In this document: positions 1 through 9,464 of the stretch, piece after piece
Position numbering within the stretch: the first letter of the stretch is position 1
Layout of the letters: each line of letters starts with the position of its first letter
NCBI GenBank assembly: GCA_005877695.1
Contig: VBOA01000012.1
Location: forward strand, 40,554 to 85,249
Direction: 5' to 3'
DNA: 44,696 nucleotides
Source: Gammaproteobacteria bacterium
Lineage (GTDB): Bacteria > Pseudomonadota > Gammaproteobacteria > Diplorickettsiales > Diplorickettsiaceae
The notes under the pieces: generated by a model
What the model saw: the letters and a program-made list of their open reading frames with translations, nothing else
Told to the model about the DNA's origin: nothing
Database searches by the model: none
Position numbers and translations under genes: made by a program

Positions 1-1485
1 GCTACGCAACTCACTATTTTAAATACTTCCGCACCGTTACCAATATCTATCGATGCCTACACGCCAGTGAGTGAAGAAGTCGCCTTACGTTATCGTTATT
101 TAGATTTACGGCGGCCGGAAGTCCAAGTACGTTTCCGTTTGCGAACGCGCGTTGTGCAATTGATGCGGCATTTTTTTGAAGACAGAGGCTTTTTAGATAT
201 AGAAACACCGATGTTGACTAAAGCGACGCCCGAAGGAGCGCGTGATTATTTGGTACCAAGTCGTGTCCATTTGGGTGAATTTTATGCCTTGCCGCAGTCT
301 CCGCAATTATTTAAACAATTATTGATGATGTCAGGATTCGATCGTTACTACCAAATCGTACGTTGTTTTCGTGATGAAGATCTGCGTGCTGATCGTCAAC
401 CTGAATTTACGCAACTGGATATGGAGATGTCATTTTGTAATGAAGAAGACATACAAACACTCAATGAAGCGTTGATTCGTCATTTATTTAAAGAGTTATT
501 GGAGGTTGATCTACCAAACCCTTTTCCACGCATGAGTTATGCAACCGCCATGCAACGTTATGGTAGTGATAAACCGGATTTACGTATTCCGTTTGAATTG
601 GTTGATATCGCTGACTTAGTTAAAGACATCGAATTTAAAGTATTTTCAGGACCGGCGAATGATCCGCAAGAACGAGTCACTGCATTACGCCTTCCTAAAG
701 GGAGTGATTTGAGTCGTAAAGCCATTGAAGACTATACCCAATATGTGAGTATTTTTGGTGCTAAAGGTTTGGCTTATATTAAAGTTATCGATCGTGAATT
801 GGGTTTGGAAGGCTTGCAATCGCCGATTTTAAAATTTATTCCAGAGCAGACGGTGTCTGCCATATTACAACGGCTGGCCGCAGAAAATGGTGATATCGTT
901 TTCTTTGGCGCGGGTACCGCCAAAATGGTCAGTGAATCCTTGGGTGCTTTACGGGTTAAATTGGGCCATGATTTTAATTGTGTTAAAGCAGAATGGTCGC
1001 CGTTGTGGGTAGTCGATTTTCCATTATTTGAATATGATGCACAGGAAAAACGTTGGCAAGCTTTGCACCATCCTTTTACTGCACCTCAGGTTACTGATGT
1101 GGCTGAATTACAAGCCCATCCTGAAACCTGCTTATCGAAAGCTTACGATATGGTGTTAAATGGTTGTGAAATCGGTGGTGGATCGATACGTATTCACGAC
1201 ACTCATTTACAAGCGGCAGTATTTGATTTGCTAAATATCAATGAAGCGGAACAAAAAGAAAAATTTGGATTCTTGCTTGAAGCACTCAAATTTGGTTGTC
1301 CTCCGCATGGCGGTATGGCCTTTGGCTTGGATCGCTTAGTGATGCTGATGACCGGATCAAAATCCATACGTGATGTTATCGCTTTTCCAAAAACGCAAAC
1401 GGCGAGTTGTCCATTGACACATGCACCGAGTTCGGTTTCTGAACAGCAATTAAAAGAGCTTTCGTTACAGATTCGAAAAAAGTAA
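1..1485 (+). CDS. aspS: Aspartyl-tRNA synthetase, 5'-partial
   Basis: Charges tRNA-Asp with aspartate (class II synthetase, cytoplasm). The reading frame is open from base 1. A GTG at 67 is only an internal valine, because the codons before it (ending [11 protein letters not shown]) continue the normal protein. The N-terminal anticodon-binding OB domain, roughly the first 100 residues of the usual ~590, lies upstream of the window. Seen here are the [10 protein letters not shown] stretch, class II motif 2 ([19 protein letters not shown]), the bacterial insertion domain, and motif 3 near the end ([13 protein letters not shown]). The C-terminus is normal in length. The next gene starts 111 bp downstream. 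Assignment is certain. Whether it is the discriminating or non-discriminating form cannot be judged without the missing N-terminus. Confidence 0.97.
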   Translation, partial: ATQLTILNTSAPLPISIDAYTPVSEEVALRYRYLDLRRPEVQVRFRLRTRVVQLMRHFFEDRGFLDIETPMLTKATPEGARDYLVPSRVHLGEFYALPQSPQLFKQLLMMSGFDRYYQIVRCFRDEDLRADRQPEFTQLDMEMSFCNEEDIQTLNEALIRHLFKELLEVDLPNPFPRMSYATAMQRYGSDKPDLRIPFELVDIADLVKDIEFKVFSGPANDPQERVTALRLPKGSDLSRKAIEDYTQYVSIFGAKGLAYIKVIDRELGLEGLQSPILKFIPEQTVSAILQRLAAENGDIVFFGAGTAKMVSESLGALRVKLGHDFNCVKAEWSPLWVVDFPLFEYDAQEKRWQALHHPFTAPQVTDVAELQAHPETCLSKAYDMVLNGCEIGGGSIRIHDTHLQAAVFDLLNINEAEQKEKFGFLLEALKFGCPPHGGMAFGLDRLVMLMTGSKSIRDVIAFPKTQTASCPLTHAPSSVSEQQLKELSLQIRKK

Positions 1486-1596
1486 AAAAATTAAACAGAG
1501 GTTCATACCTTATAATGGGTTTTAACTTGCTTGATACCAGTGATAGCATGACTTATAGTCTTTAGTATCAGCCTACTATTTGGATAATCATTAAGC

Positions 1597-2421
1597 ATGT
1601 CAGATTCTAATACTGCGAACTTTAGCAAAGCGCTCAGCGGTGAGTACCGCATCCCGATTAAAGCCATCTTTTTAGAAGCATGGTATCGAGTAAAGGGGTT
1701 AAAAGCCTCTTATTGGCTAGGTTTTCTTTACTTCATATTGGTGATGGCGGCAGCTTGTCTGGTATTAGGCCTAGTATTAGCCTTATATGACGTGTTTATA
1801 TTGCCATTGGCGACTGCCCATGATGTAGCCGCTTTATATCATTTAAAGTTAGTACTTAAATTTTTCGTTGTTGCTATTGTTGAAGTATTACGTTTTTTAT
1901 TCACTGCTTCATTAGCCTATATGGCCTTAATCCATTTACGCCAGCAAACTATTCATGCGAATCTGGTTTTCTCATTTCAGCATGCGTTGCGGCCATTATT
2001 GATTATTGCATTATTATTATATTTATTTAATAGCGTTATTCTTTCCGGCAGTAACCTCTTTTTACATAGTGAATTACTGATACATCAAATTGCTTATTTA
2101 GGAAGTATTTTAGGGAGTATTTTTTTACTGCTCATTTTTTTAATCGGTTTCTTTTTATATTTTTATCTTTCTATCTTAGTGTATATGACGGTTTTGCTTA
2201 TCTTGGATAAAAAAATGGCTTGGAAAGAAAGTTTACGTTTAGTTTTTCAATCAGTTAACCAACACGTTTTTAAAAATGTGAGCTTGATTATCGTAACCAG
2301 TCTAGTCTTTGGTCTTTTAACCTTAATGACCTTAGGTATTGGTTTAATTTGGTTGTTACCGATGACATCTTTAGTGACCGCTATCCAATATAATAAAATT
2401 TTTTGTGAAGGCAACTTATAA
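1597..2421 (+). CDS. Conserved-type integral membrane protein, function unknown
   Basis: A 274-residue, very hydrophobic protein. About five or six membrane segments are visible, around residues 38-65, 85-112, 130-150, 165-203 and 225-258. The N-terminus is soluble and polar and is followed by a short amphipathic stretch before the first segment. No catalytic motif is recognisable. The general look (paired long hydrophobic segments, cytosolic N-terminus) resembles the YciC/UPF0259-like and related membrane families, but I cannot assign it to one. It starts with ATG, lies between aspS and yebC on the same strand, and ends 30 bp before yebC, so co-transcription with yebC-ruvCA is plausible. No signs of transfer. 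Confidence 0.75.
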   Translation: MSDSNTANFSKALSGEYRIPIKAIFLEAWYRVKGLKASYWLGFLYFILVMAAACLVLGLVLALYDVFILPLATAHDVAALYHLKLVLKFFVVAIVEVLRFLFTASLAYMALIHLRQQTIHANLVFSFQHALRPLLIIALLLYLFNSVILSGSNLFLHSELLIHQIAYLGSILGSIFLLLIFLIGFFLYFYLSILVYMTVLLILDKKMAWKESLRLVFQSVNQHVFKNVSLIIVTSLVFGLLTLMTLGIGLIWLLPMTSLVTAIQYNKIFCEGNL

Positions 2422-2451
2422 TTTAAATGAATATAAATAGAAGATAATAGT

Positions 2452-3168
2452 ATGGCAGGACATAGTAAATGGGCAAATATACAGCATCGAAAAAATAAAC
2501 AAGATGCCAAGCGTGGTAAATTATTTACTAAATTAATTCGCGAAATTACTATCGCCGCGCGTATGGGAGGCGGAGATTTAAATAGCAATCCACGTTTGCG
2601 TTTGGCAGTTGATAAAGCCTTATCTGCCAATATGACTCGAGACACGATTGATCGGGCTACTAAACGCGGTGCTGGCGGTTTAGATGGTGCGCAAATGGAA
2701 GAAATTCGTTATGAAGGTTATGGACCTAAAGGTGTTGCGGTTTTAGTCGATACTTTAACCGATAATCGCAATCGTACGGTTGCTGAAGTGCGTCATACCT
2801 TTAGCAAATCGGGCGGTAATTTAGGCACGACCGGATCAGTGGCTTATTTATTTAGTAAAAAAGGGGTAATTACTTTTCCGCCGGATTCTGAAGAAGAGCG
2901 TATATTGGAGATTGCCTTAGAGGCGGGTGCTGAAGATGCTATTACTTATCCGGACAAAAGTATTGATATTTTGGTTGAAGAAAACCAATTAGCAAATTTA
3001 AGTAAACTTTATCAAGAAAAAAAATTAAATTTTGCGAATAGTGAAGTCACTTGGTTGGCAAGCACTAAAATTGAGCTGAATTCTGAAGATCAAGAAAAGT
3101 TGGATGATTTAATTGAACTATTAGAAGATTTAGATGATGTGCAAAATGTCTATACTAATCAAGCTTAA
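2452..3168 (+). CDS. yebC: YebC/PmpR-family protein (TACO1-like)
   Basis: A 238-residue YebC-family protein. The family includes regulators of ruvABC-type and quorum genes and is related to TACO1, which helps ribosomes through difficult sequences. The opening [17 protein letters not shown] is the family hallmark, and the whole length (three-domain fold) is present without gaps. The acidic C-terminal region (residues ~205-235) is typical. The gene lies directly upstream of ruvC, and its stop TAA (3166-3168) shares one base with the ruvC start codon, so the two are translationally coupled. This gene order is common in gammaproteobacteria. DNA-binding regulation of the neighbouring ruv genes is a family-level idea, not something visible here. 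Confidence 0.95.
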   Translation: MAGHSKWANIQHRKNKQDAKRGKLFTKLIREITIAARMGGGDLNSNPRLRLAVDKALSANMTRDTIDRATKRGAGGLDGAQMEEIRYEGYGPKGVAVLVDTLTDNRNRTVAEVRHTFSKSGGNLGTTGSVAYLFSKKGVITFPPDSEEERILEIALEAGAEDAITYPDKSIDILVEENQLANLSKLYQEKKLNFANSEVTWLASTKIELNSEDQEKLDDLIELLEDLDDVQNVYTNQA

Positions 3169-3716
3169 TGCTTAATCCAGAAACCCATCCTTTAGCTAAA
3201 GATGTCATTATTTTAGGTATCGATCCGGGTTCTTGCATCACTGGTTACGGCATTATCCGATTGTTAGGTTCACAATTAGATTATCTTGATAGTGGTTGTA
3301 TCAAACTGGCGAATATTGCTTTTTCTGAACGATTAGAAAGAATATTTACTGGTTTACAAAGTGTCGTTGCAGAATATAAACCGCAAGAAGTCGCTGTGGA
3401 ACAAGTCTTTATGCATATTAATCCCAACGCTGCACTCAAATTAGGTCAAGCCCGAGGTGCTGCATTAACTGCCGCTGCAGTGGCTAAATTAATGGTGTGT
3501 GAATATTCTGCACGGCAAGTTAAACAATCGGTGGTGGGTTATGGTGCTGCGAATAAACAACAGGTACAACATATGGTACGCTTGTTATTAAACCTCGATC
3601 GTTCACCGCAAGCTGATGAGGCTGATGCGTTAGCGATTGCGATTTGTCATGCGCAAGTACGGCAGTCGCTAGGACGAGGATTGAAACAAGGATTTCGCCG
3701 AGGAAGAAGACGATGA
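3168..3716 (+). CDS. ruvC: Holliday junction resolvase RuvC
   Basis: Endonuclease that cuts Holliday junctions moved by RuvAB during recombination repair. 182 residues, with an N-terminus about 12 residues longer than E. coli RuvC. The RNase H-fold catalytic acids are all in place: Asp19 (ILGIDPGS), Glu78 (AVEQVF), and Asp150 and Asp153 (ADEADALAIAI). The conserved ALKLGQARGA segment is intact. The start codon overlaps the yebC stop (TAATG) and the stop overlaps the ruvA start (ATGA), so yebC-ruvC-ruvA form a tightly coupled unit. The C-terminal basic tail (residues ~170-182) is normal for the family. Confidence 0.97.
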   Translation: MLNPETHPLAKDVIILGIDPGSCITGYGIIRLLGSQLDYLDSGCIKLANIAFSERLERIFTGLQSVVAEYKPQEVAVEQVFMHINPNAALKLGQARGAALTAAAVAKLMVCEYSARQVKQSVVGYGAANKQQVQHMVRLLLNLDRSPQADEADALAIAICHAQVRQSLGRGLKQGFRRGRRR

Positions 3717-4312
3717 TTAATCGATTACGCGGCATTTTGATCGAAAAACAGCCACCGTATTTATTAGTTGAAGTGGCCGATGCGTTTACTTACGAAGTAC
3801 AAGCGTCTATGCATACCTTTTATCAACTGCCGGAGTGTGGAGAAAAGATTTTTTTATACACACAATTTATTGTGCGAGAAGATGGACATTTTTTATACGG
3901 TTTTAGCACGGCCGATGAACGCGGATTATTTACCCAACTGTTAAAAGTAAATGGTGTCGGTCCGAAAGTTGCCTTAAGTATTTTATCAAAAATACAGGCA
4001 GCAGAGTTTGTTCGTTGTGTTGAAGAGCAAAATGTAATCGCTTTGCAAGCCGTTCCCGGAATAGGAAAAAAAACAGCAGAACGTTTAATCATCGAGATGC
4101 GCGATCGCTTAAAAAGTTTATCCCATAACCAATCAACAGAATCCAATAAAAATATTATTCGGTCATTGCAACATGTTCAGCAAGATGCTATATCCGCCCT
4201 AGTTGCTTTAGGATATAAAAACCAAGAGGCAAGTCGAGCGGTATTACAGATTAAAGACACTGGCTTGTCCTTAGAATCGTTAATCCGACAAGCCTTGAAT
4301 AGTGTAGGTTAG
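3713..4312 (+). CDS. ruvA: Holliday junction branch migration protein RuvA
   Basis: Tetrameric junction-binding subunit that targets the RuvB motor. 199 residues from the ATG at 3713, which matches the family N-terminus (MINRLRGILIEKQPP). The frame is open back to 3644, but those 23 codons are the ruvC sequence read in another frame. Domain I (OB fold) spans about residues 1-64 and domain II carries helix-hairpin-helix motifs (NGVGPKVALSIL, VPGIGKKTAERL). Domain III, the RuvB-contacting region, spans about 150-199 (LVALGYKNQEASRAV). The acidic pin region is present. It is coupled to ruvC by a 4-base overlap. Unusually, ruvB is not next: about 2 kb of accessory DNA separates them. Confidence 0.97.
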   Translation: MINRLRGILIEKQPPYLLVEVADAFTYEVQASMHTFYQLPECGEKIFLYTQFIVREDGHFLYGFSTADERGLFTQLLKVNGVGPKVALSILSKIQAAEFVRCVEEQNVIALQAVPGIGKKTAERLIIEMRDRLKSLSHNQSTESNKNIIRSLQHVQQDAISALVALGYKNQEASRAVLQIKDTGLSLESLIRQALNSVG

Positions 4313-4353
4313 GGTTATTGATCGTCTTGATTTTTTTTGCAATTTTTAAAGCA

Positions 4354-4389
4354 CTTAATATTTTCCTAAGATTTTCAAGATAGTATAAA
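4354..4389 (+). promoter_or_regulatory. PmrA-box-like promoter ahead of the peptidase-like gene
   Basis: Seen: CTTAAT (4354-4359), five bases, then CCTAAG (4365-4370). This is a direct repeat of period 11 that matches the YTTAAK-N5-YTTAAK pattern recognised by PmrA, with one mismatch. A TATAAA (4384-4389) begins 13 bases after the second half-site, so the box would overlap the -35 position, as in PmrA-activated promoters of Coxiella and Legionella effector genes. No PmrA gene is in the window. Regulation is inference. Confidence 0.35.
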
Positions 4390-4453
4390 AGCTATACAGT
4401 AATAGTTTCATCATCGAGGTTTTGTATGCCTTCACCAACAGAAGAACAAATGC

Positions 4454-5242
4454 TTGAATCGGAACCAACAAAGTCCTATTAACTTAATTAATGTATCAAC
4501 ACAAAATAATTTTTGTGGTTATTATGCGCTGGCTAGACGTATCATTAATGATAATAATTTTGCCGTAATACTCGATAAATTTAATCAGTTTTATCAAACC
4601 AACTGGTATTTTGATGAGCTTGTTGAAGTGCTTGGAAAGATGCATCCTGAACAAGCCGAAATCATGCTGGGGTTGGTGATTCAACATCATTATCCATTGT
4701 CTTCAGAAGAAGGAACAGGTTTACCTACTGAGGATCTGCAGCCTATTTGTCAAGCATTGGGATATAACCCGACTTTCTATTTTGCAGATTCTAAAGATTA
4801 TTTAGATTCAATCCAAACTGCACTTCATGGTTCATTAGCTCCAAATGAAATTTTAATTTCTTTTAATCCACCTAAAGGTGAGGCGACTATTGGCCACTAT
4901 AATTTGATAGAACCAGATGATGAAATCTTTGCGATGGATATGAGTCGAAGAGATCCTTTATACCAGGGCGTCTATACTATTAACAACCAAGGCGGTGATA
5001 AATTTATTGACAATATAAAAGAATCGGTAGCAGAAATTAAACCGACATGGGCCGATAAGAAAAAAGAACAATTGCTGAAAGATGATGAAAAGTTGGCTTG
5101 GGAATGTGCGATTGCGGATGCTCGAGCAGAAAACTTAACATTCTTTAAAAATCCACGTACAGACCTTGAAATAAAAACCCGACTTGTTGAGCTGCAACAT
5201 ATAGAACTTGAATATTATAATAGTAAACGGATGTCTAAATGA
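4454..5242 (+). CDS. Orphan protein with cysteine-peptidase-like motifs; 5' end probably frameshifted
   Basis: Family not recognised. The TTG start gives 262 residues. Visible near the N-terminus is TQNNFCGYYALARRI (Cys21 before a helix). Much later comes TIGHYNLIEPDD (His148, Asn150, Asp155/156). A Gln four residues before a Cys-Gly helix start, followed by a later Gly-His strand, is the layout of papain/C39/OTU-like cysteine peptidases. A host-directed peptidase or deubiquitinase is possible but unproven. The C-terminal ~70 residues are charged and helical. A better-looking start exists at ATG 4426, with GAGG seven bases upstream, but it reads 18 codons into a stop at 4482 in a neighbouring frame. 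A one-base indel near 4455-4480 would join the two. The gene interrupts the ruvA-ruvB linkage. Confidence 0.6.
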   Translation: MNRNQQSPINLINVSTQNNFCGYYALARRIINDNNFAVILDKFNQFYQTNWYFDELVEVLGKMHPEQAEIMLGLVIQHHYPLSSEEGTGLPTEDLQPICQALGYNPTFYFADSKDYLDSIQTALHGSLAPNEILISFNPPKGEATIGHYNLIEPDDEIFAMDMSRRDPLYQGVYTINNQGGDKFIDNIKESVAEIKPTWADKKKEQLLKDDEKLAWECAIADARAENLTFFKNPRTDLEIKTRLVELQHIELEYYNSKRMSK

Positions 5243-5377
5243 TAACCTCTAGCTATAGCCTTTAATGATATTTATCTGGTTTGTACAATTATTTTCTAAA
5301 ATAAATTGCAATTCTTTGTGTGTGAACTAATCCAGCTTATGGGTTATATCAGGATTTTTTTATAACTTTGTTTTTTA

Positions 5378-6078
5378 TCAAGTCAACGTTAAACCGGTTG
5401 TTTGATTATCATGGATTTCAACTTGGGTTTTAGAGTCATTTTTTATAGAGTCATAGAAGCGAGCAGAATAATCTCTGCTGGTACTGGGTCCAGGCCTGGG
5501 TATAGGAGGTGAAGATGATACTGTTTGAACGGTGCTTGGAGTAGCTTGTACTTTAATTTTTAAAATAGTATCTGCTTCTTAAATTGTTCTAAGTTCAGCT
5601 TTAATGCTATACAGCGCTTCTTGCAGTTTTTTAGCGGCTTCTCGATTATTAAAACTTAAATCCATCAATATCCAGAAAAAAATAACGATCGGTATCACTG
5701 CAAAAGGTGGAGATACAATGGAAAGCGCTGAGCTGACGAAGAGTGCAAAACCAACTATGCTACCGATATGATCTGGAATTAAATTCAAAAATTTCTTGAG
5801 GCGCGGCTAATGTTTACTGCTATTGATGTATTTTTTTAGAATCTCAATTACATGTAGCATGGACTCAGTAGAAAAGGGCTTTTTTCTTCATTCCCACAAC
5901 TAAAATTATCTAATTGTGCAATAAGCTTTAAACAATCTTTGAGTAATTGAACACGACAACCTTTTAATTTCTTAAAGCTAGACAAATCTAATTTATTTTT
6001 AGTTATCCAACTGAGTGGTTCGCCAGTTAATTGCTCTTTAAGTAATGCAGCAGTAATGTTAGAAAATTCTAGACTCAT
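5378..6078 (-). pseudogene. Multiply interrupted minus-strand gene (one frameshift, two in-frame stops)
   Basis: Three coding-like stretches line up as one former ~233-codon gene. The 5' part starts at ATG 6078-6076 with an AAGGAAG ribosome site and reads MSLEFSNITAALLKEQ onward. At the A-rich run near 5880-5886 the frame ends at 5848, but the neighbouring frame continues as STESMLHVIEILKKYINSS to a TAG (5807-5809). The same frame then resumes with PRLKKFLNLIPDH, a hydrophobic hairpin (about 5680-5765) and AELRTI, up to a TAA (5579-5581). It continues in frame as EADTILKIKVQATPS, a Pro/Ser-rich linker, and ends at TGA (5378-5380). The product would be a soluble N-domain, a membrane hairpin, and a soluble tail. 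Function unknown. Decay is the simplest reading. Confidence 0.6.
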
Positions 6079-6204
6079 TTAACTTCCTTTTATTTTTTTA
6101 CTAATTAACTAAGATAACTTATTTTTTTATACCCAGCAATGCTCAATGAAATATTATTCTAACCATAAAAATAATTTATTCAGCTCGAATAATCTTTTTT
6201 CAAT

Positions 6205-6240
6205 CTTATGAATGCTTGCTAACTTATGAATGCTTGCTAA
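6205..6240 (+). repeat. Perfect 18-bp tandem duplication
   Basis: CTTATGAATGCTTGCTAA occurs twice, head to tail (6205-6222 and 6223-6240), in the AT-rich gap before ruvB. It looks like a recent slippage duplication. No function is visible. Confidence 0.9.
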
Positions 6241-6331
6241 AAACGCAGTATTTAGCTAATAATAGATAGATTGTTTGGAAAAAATACAGTTAAATTATTT
6301 TCAGTGACTCTTTCCCTTTATATTATTAGTT

Positions 6332-7390
6332 ATGCCAATCTCTGATCGTTTAACTTCTGCTAAAGCTCAATCTGAGGATGAAAAGAATCATCCACGTATT
6401 CGGCCACTGACTTTAGCGGATTATTTGGGACAAACATCGGTGTCTGAGCAAATGGCTTTGTTTATCCATGCGGCGCGCGCACGTAACGAAGCTTTAGATC
6501 ATGTATTAATCGTGGGTCCGCCAGGATTAGGGAAAACGACATTGGCGCATATTATTGCGCATGAAATGGGTAGTGCGCTTAAGCAAACCTCAGGACCGAT
6601 TTTAGAAAGGGCTGGAGATTTAGCGGCTTTATTAACCCATCTCGAAGCCAAAGAAGTGTTATTTATTGATGAAATCCATCGCTTAAGTCCTGTCATTGAA
6701 GAAATATTGTATCCCGCCTTAGAAGATTATCAATTAGATATCATGATAGGCGAGGGGCCGGCTGCGCGTTCGATTAAATTAGATTTACCGCCATTTACAC
6801 TGATTGGCGCTACCACTCGTGCTGGTTTGTTAACTTCCCCGTTGCGAGATCGATTCGGAATTGTTCAACGCCTAGAATTTTATAGTGTCACGGATCTTTG
6901 TCGTATTGTGACGCGTTCGGCAGGAATTTTAGGCGTGACAATCGACGCACAAGGTGCAAGTGAAATTGCTAAACGTTCACGAGGTACGCCACGGATTGCG
7001 AATCGTTTGCTACGCAGAGTCCGAGATTTTGCTGAAGTAAAAGCCAATGGCAGCATCGACCAGGCGTTGGCCGCCCAAGCTTTAGATCTATTAGAAGTGG
7101 ATAAAGAAGGTTTTGACCAACAAGATCGAAAGTTATTATTAACACTCATCGACAAGTTTGAGGGTGGGCCTGTGGGTTTAGATAGTTTAGCCGCGGCTAT
7201 CGGTGAAGAACGTGATACGATAGAAGAAGTGATCGAACCGTATTTAATTCAACAAGCCTTTATTATGCGAACCCCCCGTGGTCGAATGGCTACCAGAAAA
7301 ACCTATATTCATTTTGGATTGACGATGCCTGGCCATCTCAACGGACAGAAACAGCTCAGTTATGATTTTTCTGATAAAATAAACGAATAA
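6332..7390 (+). CDS. ruvB: Holliday junction branch migration ATPase RuvB
   Basis: Hexameric AAA+ motor that drives branch migration with RuvA. 352 residues. Walker A is GPPGLGKTT (residues 62-70), Walker B is FIDEIHRL (Asp113, Glu114), sensor 1 is [10 protein letters not shown], and the arginine-finger segment is SPLRDRFG (~169-176). A sensor 2 region ([13 protein letters not shown]) and a C-terminal winged-helix domain ([26 protein letters not shown] region) follow. All key residues are present. The ATG at 6332 fits the family start. No strong ribosome site precedes it, and it needs its own promoter because the ruvCA unit ends 2 kb upstream. tolQ follows by 57 bp. Confidence 0.97.
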   Translation: MPISDRLTSAKAQSEDEKNHPRIRPLTLADYLGQTSVSEQMALFIHAARARNEALDHVLIVGPPGLGKTTLAHIIAHEMGSALKQTSGPILERAGDLAALLTHLEAKEVLFIDEIHRLSPVIEEILYPALEDYQLDIMIGEGPAARSIKLDLPPFTLIGATTRAGLLTSPLRDRFGIVQRLEFYSVTDLCRIVTRSAGILGVTIDAQGASEIAKRSRGTPRIANRLLRRVRDFAEVKANGSIDQALAAQALDLLEVDKEGFDQQDRKLLLTLIDKFEGGPVGLDSLAAAIGEERDTIEEVIEPYLIQQAFIMRTPRGRMATRKTYIHFGLTMPGHLNGQKQLSYDFSDKINE

Positions 7391-7447
7391 CTGTTCCATT
7401 TTTAGAGAATCAAAATTTTTACATTTAAAATGATTAGAGAGTAGGTA

Positions 7448-8146
7448 ATGCCAACTATCGATCCCTCATTGTGGAGTTATTTTTCTGCAGCTAGCGGTAT
7501 AGTCAAATTGGTTATGTTAATTTTGCTGGTTGCATCGATTGTTTCTTGGTCGATGATTTTACAGCGTGGATTTATGTTAAGACGTTCACGTAAATTATTG
7601 GCGCAGTTTGAAGATAAATTTTGGTCAGGTATTGACCTCAGTAAATTGTATGCTGACTTAAATCGTGAGCAGGATCAACACAGTGGTTTATCAAGTATTT
7701 TTCATGCCGGATTCCGTGAGTTTCTGCGCTTACATCAACAAGTAGGTAATGTCCCGATGGTTATTATGGAAGGGGTACAACGCTCGATGCGTATTGCTTA
7801 TTCTGAGCAGCATCAGCAACTCGAGAAACATCTCGATTTTTTAGCGACTTTAGGATCGACGAGCCCCTATGTGGGTTTGTTTGGTACGGTATGGGGAATT
7901 ATGACGTCTTTTCAAGCTTTGTCGGCTTCACAACAGACAGCCACCATCGCTATGGTTGCGCCCGGTATTTCTGAAGCTTTAGTCGCTACTGCAATGGGTT
8001 TATTTGTCGCTATCCCCGCAGTGATTTTTTATAATCGGTATTCGCAACAGATCCAACATTTATTGCATCATTATCATCGCTTTCAAGAAGAATTTTCGAA
8101 TATTTTGTACCGTCAAGTTCATGGTAGTGGAAATCATGCTGCATAA
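7448..8146 (+). CDS. tolQ: Tol-Pal motor subunit TolQ
   Basis: Inner-membrane stator-type proton channel subunit (ExbB/MotA family) that, with TolR, energises TolA and outer-membrane constriction at division. 232 residues. There is a first membrane helix at about 15-37 and a long cytoplasmic region. Two further helices follow at about 135-160 (LATLGSTSPYVGLFGTVWGI) and 170-195 (APGISEALVATAMGLFVAIP), with the conserved Gly/Thr-rich channel residues. ATG at 7448 with upstream GAGAGTAGG-like purines. Its last 11 bases overlap the preferred tolR start. Full length and intact. Confidence 0.96.
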   Translation: MPTIDPSLWSYFSAASGIVKLVMLILLVASIVSWSMILQRGFMLRRSRKLLAQFEDKFWSGIDLSKLYADLNREQDQHSGLSSIFHAGFREFLRLHQQVGNVPMVIMEGVQRSMRIAYSEQHQQLEKHLDFLATLGSTSPYVGLFGTVWGIMTSFQALSASQQTATIAMVAPGISEALVATAMGLFVAIPAVIFYNRYSQQIQHLLHHYHRFQEEFSNILYRQVHGSGNHAA

Positions 8147-8594
8147 TCCTTATCAATTTTCACCGCAAAAACATAAAGGACCGATGTCTGAGATCAATGT
8201 CGTTCCTTACATTGATGTGATGTTAGTATTATTAGTTATTTTTATGGTCACCACGCCGTTGCTGTCGCAAGGTATTAAAGTAAATTTGCCACAGGCTCAA
8301 GCGCAAACCATTGCTCCTGCGCAGGAACCCATTATTGTATCGGTGGATGAAAAAGGGCTTTATTATTTAAATACCGCGCCGCATCCTGAAACGGCTTTGG
8401 ATGCTCATCAATTAAGTTTAGCGGTGAGTGAACAGCTCCGCAGTGCCGAGCAAAAAAAGTTGCCACGCCAAGTTTTTGTTAAAGGGGATAAAAAAGTCGA
8501 TTACGGTACGGTAGTGACCGCCATGGTTTTATTACAACAAGCGGGAGCTACCAATATAGGTTTATTAACGGAGTCACCCACAAAAGTTGTTTGA
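8136..8594 (+). CDS. tolR: Tol-Pal motor subunit TolR
   Basis: ExbD-family partner of TolQ with one membrane helix and a periplasmic domain. 152 residues from ATG 8136. An in-frame ATG at 8121 would add five residues but has no ribosome site, while 8136 has GTGGA just upstream. Membrane helix at about residues 21-43 (NVVPYIDVMLVLLVIFMVTT). The proton-pathway Asp is in VPYIDVML. The periplasmic part carries the family's VFVKGDKKVDYGTVVTAM segment. Translationally coupled to tolQ by overlap. tolA follows after 21 bp. Confidence 0.95.
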   Translation: MLHNPYQFSPQKHKGPMSEINVVPYIDVMLVLLVIFMVTTPLLSQGIKVNLPQAQAQTIAPAQEPIIVSVDEKGLYYLNTAPHPETALDAHQLSLAVSEQLRSAEQKKLPRQVFVKGDKKVDYGTVVTAMVLLQQAGATNIGLLTESPTKVV

Positions 8595-8615
8595 AAATTC
8601 TAGTGCGAAGCGTAT

Positions 8616-9464
8616 ATGTTGAATCGAGTTAATAAAGAAAACTATCGTTATTCGCTAATTATTGCGATTTTGTTGCATATCGTTTTATTTTTTGCTTTAT
8701 TTTTAACATTACGTCATAGTTCAAAATTATTATTTCAAGCACCACCTCCTTTACAAGTGATCCACGCAATGGCAATACCGATGGATAGCTTGCTAAAAAA
8801 ACCTACACCCATCTTAGATAAAATAAAACCACTACCAAAAGCTGTCGCCAAAGCCTTCTCGAAACCGATTTTACTCGAAAAAAGTCCAGTGTTATTGCCC
8901 ATCAAGGAAAAAAAACTTTCTAAAGCTGAGCAAAATAAAATTATTGCGCAGAAAGTAGCGAATAAATCGCCGTCTTTGGCCAAAAAGGGGACTGCTAAAA
9001 CCCATCCGATCAAGTTGGTAGTGAGTAAAACAAAAAAAACGCTGGATAAACATAAACCGATAAAACTTTCTAAAGAATCATTAAAGTTAGTTGAAAAAAA
9101 TGTTCAGCAATTACTTGATCAAGAAATGAAATCACTGGCGAAACAACAAATAAATGCAGCGCGCAATGCGGCGACCACGGATAAATATCGCCATCTAATT
9201 TTACAAGCGATTGCACAACAGTGGATTATTCCTCCAGAAATGAATAAACATCTGGAAACAAAATTAAGGGTACATTTGGCGCCAGGGGGCATGGTGTTAG
9301 AAGTGATTATTGTTAAGAGTAGTGGAAATGCAGTACTTGATCGTTCAGCACAGACGGCAGTGTATAAAGCATCACCTTTGCCAGTACCCAAAAATAACGG
9401 ATTATTTCATACGTTTCGTCAAATTAATCTAACCGTTCGTCCTGAAGGTGTTATTACACAATAA
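8616..9464 (+). CDS. tolA: Tol-Pal energy transducer TolA
   Basis: Spans the periplasm and links the TolQR motor to TolB/Pal. 282 residues in three domains. There is one membrane helix at about 13-34 (SLIIAILLHIVLFFALFLTL). A Lys/Ala-rich, probably helical stalk follows (~60-180), short compared with E. coli. The C-terminal TonB-like fold (~188-282) begins YRHLILQAIAQQWIIP and includes LRVHLAPGGMVLEVIIVKSSG. ATG at 8616, 21 bp after tolR. In related bacteria tolB follows directly. Here the next 7 kb is accessory DNA and tolB lies at 16690, so tolQRA and tolB-pal-cpoB cannot be one simple operon. Confidence 0.93.
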   Translation: MLNRVNKENYRYSLIIAILLHIVLFFALFLTLRHSSKLLFQAPPPLQVIHAMAIPMDSLLKKPTPILDKIKPLPKAVAKAFSKPILLEKSPVLLPIKEKKLSKAEQNKIIAQKVANKSPSLAKKGTAKTHPIKLVVSKTKKTLDKHKPIKLSKESLKLVEKNVQQLLDQEMKSLAKQQINAARNAATTDKYRHLILQAIAQQWIIPPEMNKHLETKLRVHLAPGGMVLEVIIVKSSGNAVLDRSAQTAVYKASPLPVPKNNGLFHTFRQINLTVRPEGVITQ

